Shown: positions 1-5,139 of the stretch, in pieces
How the letters are laid out: each line of letters starts with the position of its first letter
Numbering within the stretch: the first letter of the stretch is position 1
IMG/VR virus record: IMGVR_UViG_3300027782_000336
Span: 1 to 25,297 of that record
DNA: 25,297 nucleotides
Strand: one strand, 5' to 3'
From: a virus
Position numbers and translations under genes: made by a program
The notes under the pieces: generated by a model
Database searches by the model: none
Seen by the model: the letters and a program-made list of their open reading frames with translations, nothing else
Told to the model about the DNA's origin: nothing

Positions 1-2
1 TG

Positions 3-176
3 CGTCTGGCAATTAAGGCGCTGGGCTACGAGACGCTTGTGCAAAAAGCGCTAAAGAAGGTCGATGGCCGCGTGCGGTCCTTCACCGTCTACGCTTTGAA
101 GGACAAGATGGAGGAGTACGAAGGGTCGAGGCCGGTAGACCTCTTCGACATGGTGCAGCACCCGGTAGAATACTAA
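3..176 (+). CDS. hypothetical protein, 3' part of a gene cut by the window start
   Basis: An open frame runs from the left edge to a TAA at 174-176 and gives 57 residues. The other two plus frames close within the first 55 bases, so this is the likely coding frame. The peptide is rich in Lys, Asp and Glu, has no signal or membrane segment, and ends in HPVEY. I do not recognise the family. It precedes a palindrome and an HTH gene on the same strand, so it is probably the last gene of an upstream early operon. The true start lies outside the window. Confidence 0.6.
   Translation, partial: RLAIKALGYETLVQKALKKVDGRVRSFTVYALKDKMEEYEGSRPVDLFDMVQHPVEY
144..171 (+). promoter_or_regulatory. weak candidate promoter at the end of the first gene
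   Basis: TTCGAC (144-149) and TAGAAT (166-171) are separated by 16 bases, a poor -35 and a fair -10. It is weaker than the three TTGACA promoters further right. It is listed because a near-perfect palindrome and then an RBS and start codon follow it directly. The whole match could be chance. Confidence 0.25.
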
Positions 177-179
177 AAA

Positions 180-196
180 TGCGACACTGTGTCGCA
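180..196 (+). promoter_or_regulatory. 17-base palindrome, candidate operator
   Basis: TGCGACAC-T-GTGTCGCA is a perfect inverted repeat, with 8-base arms around one central base, in the gap between the first gene and the HTH gene. No T-run follows, so a terminator is unlikely. If the weak upstream promoter is real, the palindrome covers the start of the transcript, a usual place for repressor binding. The HTH protein encoded just downstream would be the natural candidate for autoregulation, which is inference. Confidence 0.5.
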
Positions 197-212
197 TATA
201 CGGAGAAACGAC

Positions 213-731
213 ATGAGAGAGATGAGTGAACGGAATAAAGAAATGCTCGCGGCGGTCCTTAGTGGGGCTTCCAAGCCAAAGGATGTAGCCAAGGCGTACG
301 GTGTCGACATAAACAAGGTATACAAGCTGACGCACAACCACCGGGAGAAGCTTAAGCGCGCCGAAGCTAGGGCCAAAAGGCTCCGCGAAGCGGACAAGCG
401 GAAAAAAGAGGCTAAAGCCCAAAGCCATCTCCGGCGGAGAGGGTGGTGGGAGAAGCTGCAGGTGGAGAGGGAGAAAGAGGCCCTTAAAGCCGCCCAGCGC
501 CAGAACAAGGACGAGCTACAGAAGATCGCGATTGCGGCGAGGAAGCTGCACGCGATCACGATCAGCCCACCCGCTCCATCCACCAAACCCGAGGACTACT
601 TCGAGCGCTTGGAGATGGCGCAGGCAGAAATAGACCGTCTGGTCGCGGAGTCTACCGAGCAAAAGAGGCAGATCGAGCTACTCCAGAGCCAGAACAAGAT
701 GTTTATGAAGATGCTTTCCAAATACATATGA
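213..731 (+). CDS. HTH and coiled-coil protein, probable phage regulator
   Basis: This is a 172-residue protein. I chose ATG 213 over the in-frame GTG at 189 because CGGAGAAACGAC ends exactly at 212 and the upstream GTG sits inside the palindrome. Residues about 5-45 read as a helix-turn-helix of the Mor/GcrA-like small type: a helix with LAAVLSGASK, then DVAKAYGV, then a recognition-like helix INKVYKLTHNHR. Residues 45-100 are very rich in Lys, Arg and Glu. The last 50 residues (ERLEMAQAEIDRLVAE onward) form a predicted coiled coil. DNA binding and dimerisation are inferred from this. A terminator-like hairpin follows the stop. It could be an early transcription regulator, and the flanking palindrome would fit self-control. 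Confidence 0.6.
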   Translation: MREMSERNKEMLAAVLSGASKPKDVAKAYGVDINKVYKLTHNHREKLKRAEARAKRLREADKRKKEAKAQSHLRRRGWWEKLQVEREKEALKAAQRQNKDELQKIAIAARKLHAITISPPAPSTKPEDYFERLEMAQAEIDRLVAESTEQKRQIELLQSQNKMFMKMLSKYI

Positions 732-748
732 TTGTCATATATTGACAA
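732..748 (+). promoter_or_regulatory. inverted repeat TTGTCA-N5-TGACAA over the -35 box
   Basis: The arms are TTGTCA (732-737) and TGACAA (743-748). The right arm coincides with the -35 element of the promoter at 742-770. The same arrangement, CTGTCA-N5-TGACAG, occurs at 3638-3654 over another -35 box. Two copies with the same spacer and position suggest a binding site for a repressor or activator and not merely a promoter. Confidence 0.45.
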
Positions 749-770
749 GGGGTCCCACCCGTGGTTTACT
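742..770 (+). promoter_or_regulatory. sigma70-like promoter P1
   Basis: A perfect TTGACA (742-747) is followed by a 17-base spacer ending in GTGG and by TTTACT (765-770). Predicted transcription starts near 777, upstream of the RBS at 798-809. It shares the ATTGACA-N13-GTGG-(-10) plan with the promoters at 1596 and 3648. It overlaps the terminator hairpin of the gene upstream. Confidence 0.7.
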
Positions 771-786
771 TAGCGGGTGGGATTTT
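753..786 (+). terminator. rho-independent terminator overlapping promoter P1
   Basis: The arms TCCCACCCG (753-761) and CGGGTGGGA (774-782) pair perfectly over 9 bases, the loop is 12 bases, and TTTT follows at 783-786. It lies 22 bases after the stop of the HTH gene. The -10 box of P1 sits in the loop and the expected start point falls in the right arm, so a transcript started at P1 would lack the left arm and escape termination. Confidence 0.7.
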
Positions 787-809
787 CCCAAGCGATACGG
801 AGAAACGAG

Positions 810-1112
810 ATGGCCAAGGTTACCAAGTACAACCAGAGCGACCGCGACTACAAAGCCCTTGAAAAGCTGCCCGCCCCCATTCGATACACCATCTACGAGT
901 CGGTCGTCGGCTGGTCGCCCACTTCCGCGCTCAAGTATTACCGCCAACTTATGAAGAGGACCAAGAACGAGAAATACGCCATTCAAGCCGTGATCGCATG
1001 GCTGCGCGGAGCCGACGAGGTCGAGGCCAAGCGCTCGCCGATCGCCGGGGTCTCGGTCCTGTACAACTACCAAGACCATATCGTGTTTGCAGACGTCTGC
1101 AAGCCCTACTAA
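810..1112 (+). CDS. conserved hypothetical protein, possibly DUF6525-like
   Basis: The protein has 100 residues. ATG 810 is preceded by CGGAGAAACGAG at 798-809; a longer frame opens at 777 but would start inside the terminator arm. The N-terminal half contains DYKALEKLP followed by VVGWSPTSALKYYRQLM. From memory this resembles the 'DYDRLP...W..RS..R.Y' pattern of the DUF6525 family in alphaproteobacteria, but I cannot confirm it. No signal peptide, membrane segment or catalytic motif is visible. It is the first gene behind promoter P1 and is followed 12 bases later by the next gene. Function unknown. Confidence 0.65.
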   Translation: MAKVTKYNQSDRDYKALEKLPAPIRYTIYESVVGWSPTSALKYYRQLMKRTKNEKYAIQAVIAWLRGADEVEAKRSPIAGVSVLYNYQDHIVFADVCKPY

Positions 1113-1124
1113 CGGAGAGAAACG

Positions 1125-1307
1125 ATGGTATTCCTACCAGTAAGAAAAATGACCATTAAGCTCCTCGAAGCAATGGACGAGGGGGTGATAGAGGCGAAGG
1201 TCCTTGCCGAGATGTGCATCCTGTGGATGACCGAGAAGGAGGTGGTCGAAATGGCCAGAGTCTACGAATTAACCAACATCGCCGAGTGGAGCAAAAAAGA
1301 TGACTGA
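1125..1307 (+). CDS. small hypothetical protein, 60 residues
   Basis: ATG 1125 lies 12 bases after the C of CGGAGAGAAACG, the phage's usual RBS module. The acidic 60-residue protein has an amphipathic helix in its centre (LLEAMDEGVIEAKVLAEM) and ends in SKKDD. That tail is encoded by the ribosome-binding sequence of the next gene, which begins inside it with an 8-base overlap (ATGACTGA). I do not recognise the family. It sits second in the P1 operon. Confidence 0.65.
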   Translation: MVFLPVRKMTIKLLEAMDEGVIEAKVLAEMCILWMTEKEVVEMARVYELTNIAEWSKKDD

Positions 1308-1578
1308 TTCCCATATCCACGTCACCGACGGTGTAGCCACCGCATACGTTGGCCTCGACGCAACGCACCTGTTTCGCGCCAAGACCATCATGATTTCTAT
1401 CAAGTACACCAACAAGGGCATGAAGATGACCCGTGGCATGACTATGACCAAGCTCCTGAAGATGGCCAGCGAGTACACCGGCAAGAAGTACAAGCGCACC
1501 GAGGCCGAAACGGCCATGGAAGATCTGCGCCAGTGGTGCTTGGCTATGGAGATGGCCCTTCCGGTGGTCCATAACTGA
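1300..1578 (+). CDS. hypothetical protein, 92 residues
   Basis: It starts at ATG 1300, inside the last codons of the preceding gene, with GGAG at 1288-1291. The N-terminus (MTDSHIHVTDGVATAYVG) looks globular. The middle is basic and Met-rich (KYTNKGMKMTRGMTMTKLLK), and the C-terminal half is helical. No known domain is recognised. It is the last gene before promoter P2, so it probably ends the P1 transcript, although no strong terminator is visible behind it. Confidence 0.65.
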   Translation: MTDSHIHVTDGVATAYVGLDATHLFRAKTIMISIKYTNKGMKMTRGMTMTKLLKMASEYTGKKYKRTEAETAMEDLRQWCLAMEMALPVVHN

Positions 1579-1595
1579 CACCGTTCCGTAGTATA

Positions 1596-1624
1596 TTGAC
1601 ACCCCGCGTCGGCTGTGGTTAAAT
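1596..1624 (+). promoter_or_regulatory. sigma70-like promoter P2
   Basis: TTGACA (1596-1601), a 17-base spacer ending in GTGG, then TTAAAT (1619-1624). It lies 18 bases after a stop codon and 29 bases before the next RBS. It matches P1 and P3 in -35 sequence, spacer length and the GTGG before the -10 box. It lacks the TGTCA-N5-TGACA inverted repeat of the other two. Confidence 0.65.
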
Positions 1625-1664
1625 AAACCAGTGGCCGATGCCACCAGTGAAACGGAGAAACGCA

Positions 1665-1814
1665 ATGCGAAAGATACTGGCAGAATTCCGCAAGAACCCG
1701 ACGCTCGCGAACGAGATGCGCCTGCGCGTCTATCTGTCCAAGCACCCGATGGCGGTCGTAGTGGCCCCTCTGGAGGACTACGAATTCCTAAAGCAAGTCG
1801 GCATCATCAAGTGA
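1665..1814 (+). CDS. small hypothetical protein, 49 residues
   Basis: ATG 1665 follows CGGAGAAACGCA at 1653-1664 with the same 12-base spacing seen at five other genes, and it is the first start after promoter P2. The frame reads MRKILAEFRKNPT and ends in FLKQVGIIK before TGA at 1812-1814. It is a small, basic protein with a hydrophobic stretch (MAVVVAPL). No family is recognised. A longer frame in a different phase covers the same bases but has no RBS and an atypical Arg/Pro-rich composition there. Confidence 0.6.
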   Translation: MRKILAEFRKNPTLANEMRLRVYLSKHPMAVVVAPLEDYEFLKQVGIIK

Positions 1815-1825
1815 GGAGAGAGCAA

Positions 1826-2113
1826 ATGTACGCAGCCACCATGTACGCTATGTTCGAAAAGTCCTTTGACTTCCTCCCCGGCGCGACGTTCGAGGAGGTC
1901 CACCTGTCGATCGAGGTAGACGTTGGCGGAGGGTCTTGGTACATCGAGCGCGTGGACATCTGCGAAGAGGCCCCCGGCAAAAAGTACAGGTCCTTTGCGT
2001 CCGACGAATGGATGTTCCAAAACGTGGTCAAGGCGGTATACGACAACGCCGCGCTCTGCGACGACATCTCTTTCTACTCTAGAGAAGCCGCCATGGCCGA
2101 AGAGATGCTATGA
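1826..2113 (+). CDS. hypothetical protein, 95 residues
   Basis: ATG 1826 is placed by GAGGAGAGAG, whose GGAG lies 11 bases before it. The frame stays open further upstream (to 1631), but the extension overlaps the 49-residue gene out of phase and has no RBS. The protein is acidic, with VHLSIEVDVGGGSWYIERVDI suggesting beta strands, and a helical C-terminus. It may be a small phage modulator, but no domain is recognised. The stop overlaps the next start (ATGA). Confidence 0.6.
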   Translation: MYAATMYAMFEKSFDFLPGATFEEVHLSIEVDVGGGSWYIERVDICEEAPGKKYRSFASDEWMFQNVVKAVYDNAALCDDISFYSREAAMAEEML

Positions 2114-2361
2114 GCGACGAAAAAGGGTACACCGTAGACATCCCCGAGTTGTACTACCAACTCGGGGTCGAGCGCGATCTGTCGCACAATCTGCAGAGGG
2201 CGCTAGATGGCTGGGTGTCTCTGATGGCGAAGAACGGCCTGATTAGAACGTTCCCCGCGTCCTATTCGGACATGCGCAAGGAGGCCGAGGCGCGAATAGC
2301 CGATCTGAAGCACCTGGCCTATCCGCCCAAGACATACGAGGACGAGGGAGACGACGAGTGA
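2110..2361 (+). CDS. hypothetical protein, 83 residues
   Basis: It starts in an ATGA overlap with the previous gene, so translation is likely coupled. The sequence YTVDIPELYYQLGVERDLSHNL begins it and an acidic tail (TYEDEGDDE) ends it. The whole protein is predicted helical, with no membrane segment or known motif. It shares the P2 operon with its neighbours. Function unknown. Confidence 0.6.
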   Translation: MSDEKGYTVDIPELYYQLGVERDLSHNLQRALDGWVSLMAKNGLIRTFPASYSDMRKEAEARIADLKHLAYPPKTYEDEGDDE

Positions 2362-2570
2362 ATGACGAGCGAAACGCAAAAATCGTCAAGCTTTGGAACA
2401 GTGGGCTCAGTGCCAAAGAAGTGGCCAAGCAAGTGGGCTGCACAAAGAACATCGTGCTTGGCGCCGTCGTGAAGCATAGGGCGTTGGGCGACATAACGCG
2501 ACCGATGATCGAGAGCGCGTCGGAGCGCAGCAAGCTTGGCAACAGGATGAAAAAGAGGATCGCGAAATGA
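2358..2570 (+). CDS. small HTH protein, GcrA N-terminal-like
   Basis: This is a 70-residue protein starting at GTG 2358, which overlaps the previous TGA (GTGA). Residues 8-36 (IVKLWNSGLSAKEVAKQVG, then TKNIVLGAV) match the helix-turn-helix of GcrA, where the typical text is 'LWLEGLSASQIA..LG.VTRNAVIGKVHRL'. They also match the N-terminus of the gene at 12920 (IIEMWNNGATSGDIANHLE). The cysteine-rich GcrA C-terminus is absent, and the last 30 residues are basic. GcrA binds CcrM-methylated GANTC promoters with sigma70 in alphaproteobacteria. This short copy may bind DNA without contacting sigma, which is inference. Confidence 0.6.
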   Translation: MNDERNAKIVKLWNSGLSAKEVAKQVGCTKNIVLGAVVKHRALGDITRPMIESASERSKLGNRMKKRIAK

Positions 2571-2764
2571 TGATGCAGCTCGACCCGCCGATCCCCGTCG
2601 TGACGCCAGAGGGGAAAGGCCTCGCCCAAGTGCTGATCGACTACGGACCGGAGCACGACCTAATGTGGGTGGTGTTCCTGAACAACGGGGAGTGCTGGAC
2701 CTATAACAACAAGCTAATTCGCGCCGATGTTAACGTCACATATGGCCGGGGGTCGTTGCCGTGA
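2567..2764 (+). CDS. conserved small phage protein, 65 residues
   Basis: Three ATG codons in a row (2567, 2570, 2573) overlap the previous stop, and any could be used. The pattern PPIPVVTPEGKGLAQVLIDY followed by LMWVVFLNNGECWTYNN is one I recognise as recurrent in phage early regions. It is predicted to be a small all-beta, SH3-like barrel. No activity is known to me. The last codon overlaps the GTG of the following gene. Confidence 0.6.
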   Translation: MMMQLDPPIPVVTPEGKGLAQVLIDYGPEHDLMWVVFLNNGECWTYNNKLIRADVNVTYGRGSLP

Positions 2765-2976
2765 TCGACGTTAAGGACGAAACCGGCAAGGTCTTTGGAC
2801 GTCTGACCGTCATCAAGCGCGTCAAGATGCCGACTAAACGCTGCCGATCGGGAGCGGTGTTTAGGTGCCGGTGTTCTTGCGGGAAAGAATTAAACATGTC
2901 CGGCAATCTGCTACGCAAAGGCACGTTCAAGGAGTGTGGCACTTGCGCTCAAGCATGGGAGAAGAAAGATGACTGA
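2761..2976 (+). CDS. zinc-ribbon phage protein
   Basis: It starts at GTG 2761 (GTGA overlap) and has 71 residues. The layout D-TGKVFGRLTVIKRV, FRCRCSCGKELNMSGNLL and ECGTC matches the N-terminal zinc-ribbon module common in phage HNH/AP2-type DNA-binding proteins ('GxRFGRLTVI...CRCDCG...L..G...SCGC'). Cys residues in CRCSCG and CGTC would bind one zinc ion. No HNH or AP2 domain follows, so this is the stand-alone ribbon, possibly a DNA- or RNA-binding regulator. The C-terminus WEKKDD is encoded by the next gene's ribosome-binding site. Confidence 0.65.
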   Translation: MIDVKDETGKVFGRLTVIKRVKMPTKRCRSGAVFRCRCSCGKELNMSGNLLRKGTFKECGTCAQAWEKKDD

Positions 2977-3187
2977 ATGGCAAGATATATCAACAGCGCC
3001 AAAAGATGGAACAAAGTTTCTGGCACTAATGAGGACAAGTAATATTGAGATCGCTTTTCATACCGACGGTGAGTACGGCGGGTTCAGGGTCGATTCGTAT
3101 GCTCCACCCATGATTAATGAGGATTGGATGACGCATTGGATGCCGCTGCCAATACGGCCTGCATTACAGGAGAAGAAAGATGATTGA
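2969..3187 (+). CDS. DUF551 family protein
   Basis: The protein has 72 residues. ATG 2969 is chosen because GGAG lies 11 bases upstream and the start overlaps the previous stop (ATGACTGA). The N-terminus WQDISTAPKDGTKFLAL and the C-terminal THWMPLP are the signature ends of DUF551, a small phage and prophage family of unknown function with the text 'W..I.TAPKDG......THWMPLP'. The ending QEKKDD is again the next gene's RBS read in frame. This gene and the next look visibly more AT-rich than their surroundings, suggesting recent acquisition. Confidence 0.8.
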   Translation: MTEWQDISTAPKDGTKFLALMRTSNIEIAFHTDGEYGGFRVDSYAPPMINEDWMTHWMPLPIRPALQEKKDD

Positions 3188-3395
3188 CGACATTGTGGAT
3201 CGACTGCGTGATAGGGCCGCTTATGCGGCGTCTTTTGGCTGGGACAATGCTGTATTCAAACAAGCTGCCGACCGCATCGAGCTTCTAGAAACCGCCTTAA
3301 GGGCTGTTCGTACGCACTGTGAATACGACTACCCACCCAACGCCAAAGCAATAATAATGTTTGTGAACACCGCATTGGAGAAGATACATGACTAA
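3180..3395 (+). CDS. hypothetical protein, 71 residues
   Basis: ATG 3180 overlaps the previous stop and follows GGAG by 11 bases. The protein reads IVDRLRDRAAYAASFGWD, then AADRIELLETALRAVR, which looks like a short helical, possibly coiled-coil protein of a type common in phage early regions ('D.I.RLR...A...I..LE..L'). No enzymatic motif is present. Its end is coupled to the next gene through GGAGAAGATACATGACTAA. Confidence 0.6.
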   Translation: MIDDIVDRLRDRAAYAASFGWDNAVFKQAADRIELLETALRAVRTHCEYDYPPNAKAIIMFVNTALEKIHD

Positions 3396-3651
3396 TGATA
3401 AAGACGACTTTAATGCAGAAATGTTGTTCTGTTTGCGGGACCACATTTCCCAGACCCTGTCTGGCCTGGACTTCCCAGAGGCGTTGGCGGTGTTGATTCT
3501 GGTCACCACCGAAACGCTGGTTAAAGCCTCGCCCACCAAGGAGGCGTACGACCACAACGTTGAGAAGGCATGCGACATGATGAGGTTCATGCCAGAGTTA
3601 GTGGAGGGTGTGGAAAACATGCTAAACGGTACTAATTCTGTCAAACATTGA
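3388..3651 (+). CDS. hypothetical protein, 87 residues
   Basis: It starts at ATG 3388 in an 8-base overlap, with GGAG 11 bases upstream. The protein is acidic and helical. LDFPEALAVLILVTTETLVKAS is moderately hydrophobic but interrupted by charged residues, so it is more likely a buried helix than a membrane span. The family is not recognised. It is the last gene before promoter P3 and its stop lies at 3649-3651 inside the -35 box of that promoter. Confidence 0.6.
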   Translation: MTNDKDDFNAEMLFCLRDHISQTLSGLDFPEALAVLILVTTETLVKASPTKEAYDHNVEKACDMMRFMPELVEGVENMLNGTNSVKH

Positions 3652-3654
3652 CAG
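3638..3654 (+). promoter_or_regulatory. inverted repeat CTGTCA-N5-TGACAG over the -35 box
   Basis: The arms CTGTCA (3638-3643) and TGACAG (3649-3654) flank five bases. The right arm overlaps the -35 hexamer of promoter P3 by five of six bases, as at 732-748. The left arm lies within the last codons of the preceding gene. It is a candidate operator shared by two early promoters. Confidence 0.45.
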
Positions 3655-3676
3655 CCCGCAAAGGGCGTGGTATAGT
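3648..3676 (+). promoter_or_regulatory. sigma70-like promoter P3
   Basis: TTGACA (3648-3653), a 17-base spacer ending in GTGG, then TATAGT (3671-3676). This is the best consensus match of the three early promoters. It lies 23 bases before the start of the next RBS-to-ATG unit (3688-3700). The spacer holds a small GCCC-GCAAA-GGGC hairpin. Confidence 0.75.
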
Positions 3677-3699
3677 GTACAAGTAAACGGAGAAACGAC

Positions 3700-3921
3700 A
3701 TGCAACTAGAATTCGACTTTTTCACCCCCTACCACTCGATCCTCGACATGGTCACCGATCGCTACAGCGAAGAGCCCTGTTGCGATCACCCCGACCTGTG
3801 GTCCCTTTTCTGCTACATGTCCGACAGATACCCATACGGCTCCTCGGTGTCGGTATGGACGGTGCGAGACGTCGCCGATTGGGCAAACTTCAAGATCCGC
3901 CAGATGCAGGGAGACAAGTAA
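3700..3921 (+). CDS. hypothetical protein, 73 residues
   Basis: ATG 3700 directly follows CGGAGAAACGAC (3688-3699) and is the first start behind promoter P3. The protein is aromatic-rich (FDFFTPYHSILDMV) and ends with VRDVADWANFKIRQMQGDK, which could be a small helical DNA- or protein-binding surface. No family is recognised. Its stop shares one base with the start of the SSB-tail-like gene. Confidence 0.6.
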   Translation: MQLEFDFFTPYHSILDMVTDRYSEEPCCDHPDLWSLFCYMSDRYPYGSSVSVWTVRDVADWANFKIRQMQGDK

Positions 3922-4163
3922 TGGCATGGGAACATCGCGAGGGCTCCGGTTCTCTCTTCACGAACAAGTTCAAGGAGAAGGACGCGCACCCCGACTACAC
4001 CGGCGAGTTCATGCTCAACGAGATCGTCTACAAGATCTCGGGCTGGAGAAAGAAGTCGGCCAGTGGCAACTCCTACCTGTCGCTGTCCGTGCAGGAGAAG
4101 AACATCAAGCCCGCCACGTCAAACGACGGACCGTCACCGGTAGACGACGAGATCCGGTTTTAG
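3921..4163 (+). CDS. small OB-like protein with SSB-type acidic tail
   Basis: The protein has 80 residues. ATG 3921 shares its first base with the previous TAA, and an open extension to 3780 lacks an RBS and overlaps that gene. The body reads GSGSLFTNKFKEKDAHPDYTG, VYKISGWRKKSASGNSYLSLSVQEK, a small beta-rich layout like DUF736/OB-type phage proteins. The end VDDEIRF resembles the acidic DDDIPF tail through which SSB proteins recruit partners. Single-stranded DNA or partner binding in replication is inferred. It lies in the transcription unit that leads into the replication genes. Confidence 0.5.
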   Translation: MAWEHREGSGSLFTNKFKEKDAHPDYTGEFMLNEIVYKISGWRKKSASGNSYLSLSVQEKNIKPATSNDGPSPVDDEIRF

Positions 4164-4164
4164 G

Positions 4165-4491
4165 ATGGCGAAGTTTAAGCGTGCGTTTGCGCCCAACCCA
4201 TCGCCCAGATACGACCAAGAGGCTCCTCTACTTATCGCCGATGAAATCGTCTACGTTTGCTCGAAGCCTCTGTACGATGACCTCATCTCTCAGGCGTCCG
4301 ACTACGAAAAGACGATTTCTAACATGATGAAGGACTTTGACCCCGATCACGATGTGATCATCGACTTTGGCGATCCCCTCATCTTCGCGATGATGATTTA
4401 CTACATAGGCGACCATGATCCTGTCTACGTTGGTCGCTATAACAAGAAGCTTAACAAGTATACCATAGTTACGCTGAGTAGCTGGTGGTGA
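4165..4491 (+). CDS. hypothetical protein, 108 residues
   Basis: It starts one base after the previous stop. It begins MAKFKRAFAPNPSPRYD, has an acidic centre (DPDHDVIIDFGDP) and ends TIVTLSSWW. FAMMIYYIG is short and hydrophobic but flanked by charge, so a membrane role is doubtful. No domain is recognised. It is followed by the RBS module of the next gene at 4496-4507. Confidence 0.6.
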   Translation: MAKFKRAFAPNPSPRYDQEAPLLIADEIVYVCSKPLYDDLISQASDYEKTISNMMKDFDPDHDVIIDFGDPLIFAMMIYYIGDHDPVYVGRYNKKLNKYTIVTLSSWW

Positions 4492-4507
4492 GAAACGGAG
4501 AAATGAA

Positions 4508-5068
4508 ATGGTAAACGAGTTGTCGTTCAAGTACGCGGACATTGGCGAAAAACTGCCGCCGGACGTGGCGGAACTGCGCGATGCCGAGTTCTGCATCAAG
4601 AGGGTGTACACGGTCCTCGAAGACATGCGCAAAGAGATCGAGCACCTGAAATCGCTTGGCCCGTCGACGGTCCTCGCTCCTACCGCCACCCACTACAAGA
4701 ATCTGGTGGATCTGGAGGACGCGATACAGACCGTGAAGGCTCAGGTCTTTCATATGAAGGAGAGTCTGCGGTTCACCGTCCTGCCCGAGCTGTTTAGCCA
4801 GAACTCGGTGAAGAGCGTAACCACCCTTAACGGCTACCGCATCGCCATCGACATGTCCGACATCTCGGTGTCCGTGCCGCCCGAGAACAAGGGCAAGGCC
4901 TACGATTGGCTCACCGAGAACGGCTACGGTGACATCATCACCAGCACCATCAATTCGAGCACCCTCAAGGCCACTGTGAAGAACATGTTGAAAGAGAACA
5001 TGCCGGTGCCGGAGGACGTGTTCAAGATTTCGCCTTACGTCAAGCTGTCCGTGACGAAGGCTCCATAA
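4508..5068 (+). CDS. Gam/DUF7173-like phage protein
   Basis: This is a 186-residue protein with the RBS CGGAGAAATGAA ending at 4507. An N-terminal half with a helical stretch (VYTVLEDMRKEIEHLKSL) is followed by a C-terminal domain, about 95-186, with LNGYRIAIDMSDISVSVP, AYDWLTENGYGDII and VNSS-type text (TINSSTLKATVKNML), ending VKLSVTKAP. This pattern is known from phage proteins next to recombination and replication genes ('..W..F...I......L..R.IN..TL......G..VPG......LSV'). The family name is from memory. DNA-end or single-strand binding is inference. It precedes the 277-residue replication accessory gene. Confidence 0.5.
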   Translation: MVNELSFKYADIGEKLPPDVAELRDAEFCIKRVYTVLEDMRKEIEHLKSLGPSTVLAPTATHYKNLVDLEDAIQTVKAQVFHMKESLRFTVLPELFSQNSVKSVTTLNGYRIAIDMSDISVSVPPENKGKAYDWLTENGYGDIITSTINSSTLKATVKNMLKENMPVPEDVFKISPYVKLSVTKAP

Positions 5069-5139
5069 TCACCGGTGGTGGGGCGGTGGTAACTTCCCGT
5101 TGAACCCCACTAGAAAAGCAGCAAGCAGAGAGAACCAAA

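Noticed and set aside
189-212. Upstream GTG start for the first HTH gene
   Set aside because: It lies in the palindrome with no RBS; CGGAGAAACGAC points to ATG 213.
1631-1825. N-terminal extension of the 95-residue gene
   Set aside because: It overlaps the 49-residue gene that has the standard RBS module and promoter P2; the extension has Arg/Pro-rich shadow composition.
5069-5139. GTGGGG/CCCCAC inverted repeat in the 71-base gap before the 277-residue gene
   Set aside because: Six-base arms with a loop of about 20 bases and no T-run; could easily be chance in GC-rich DNA.
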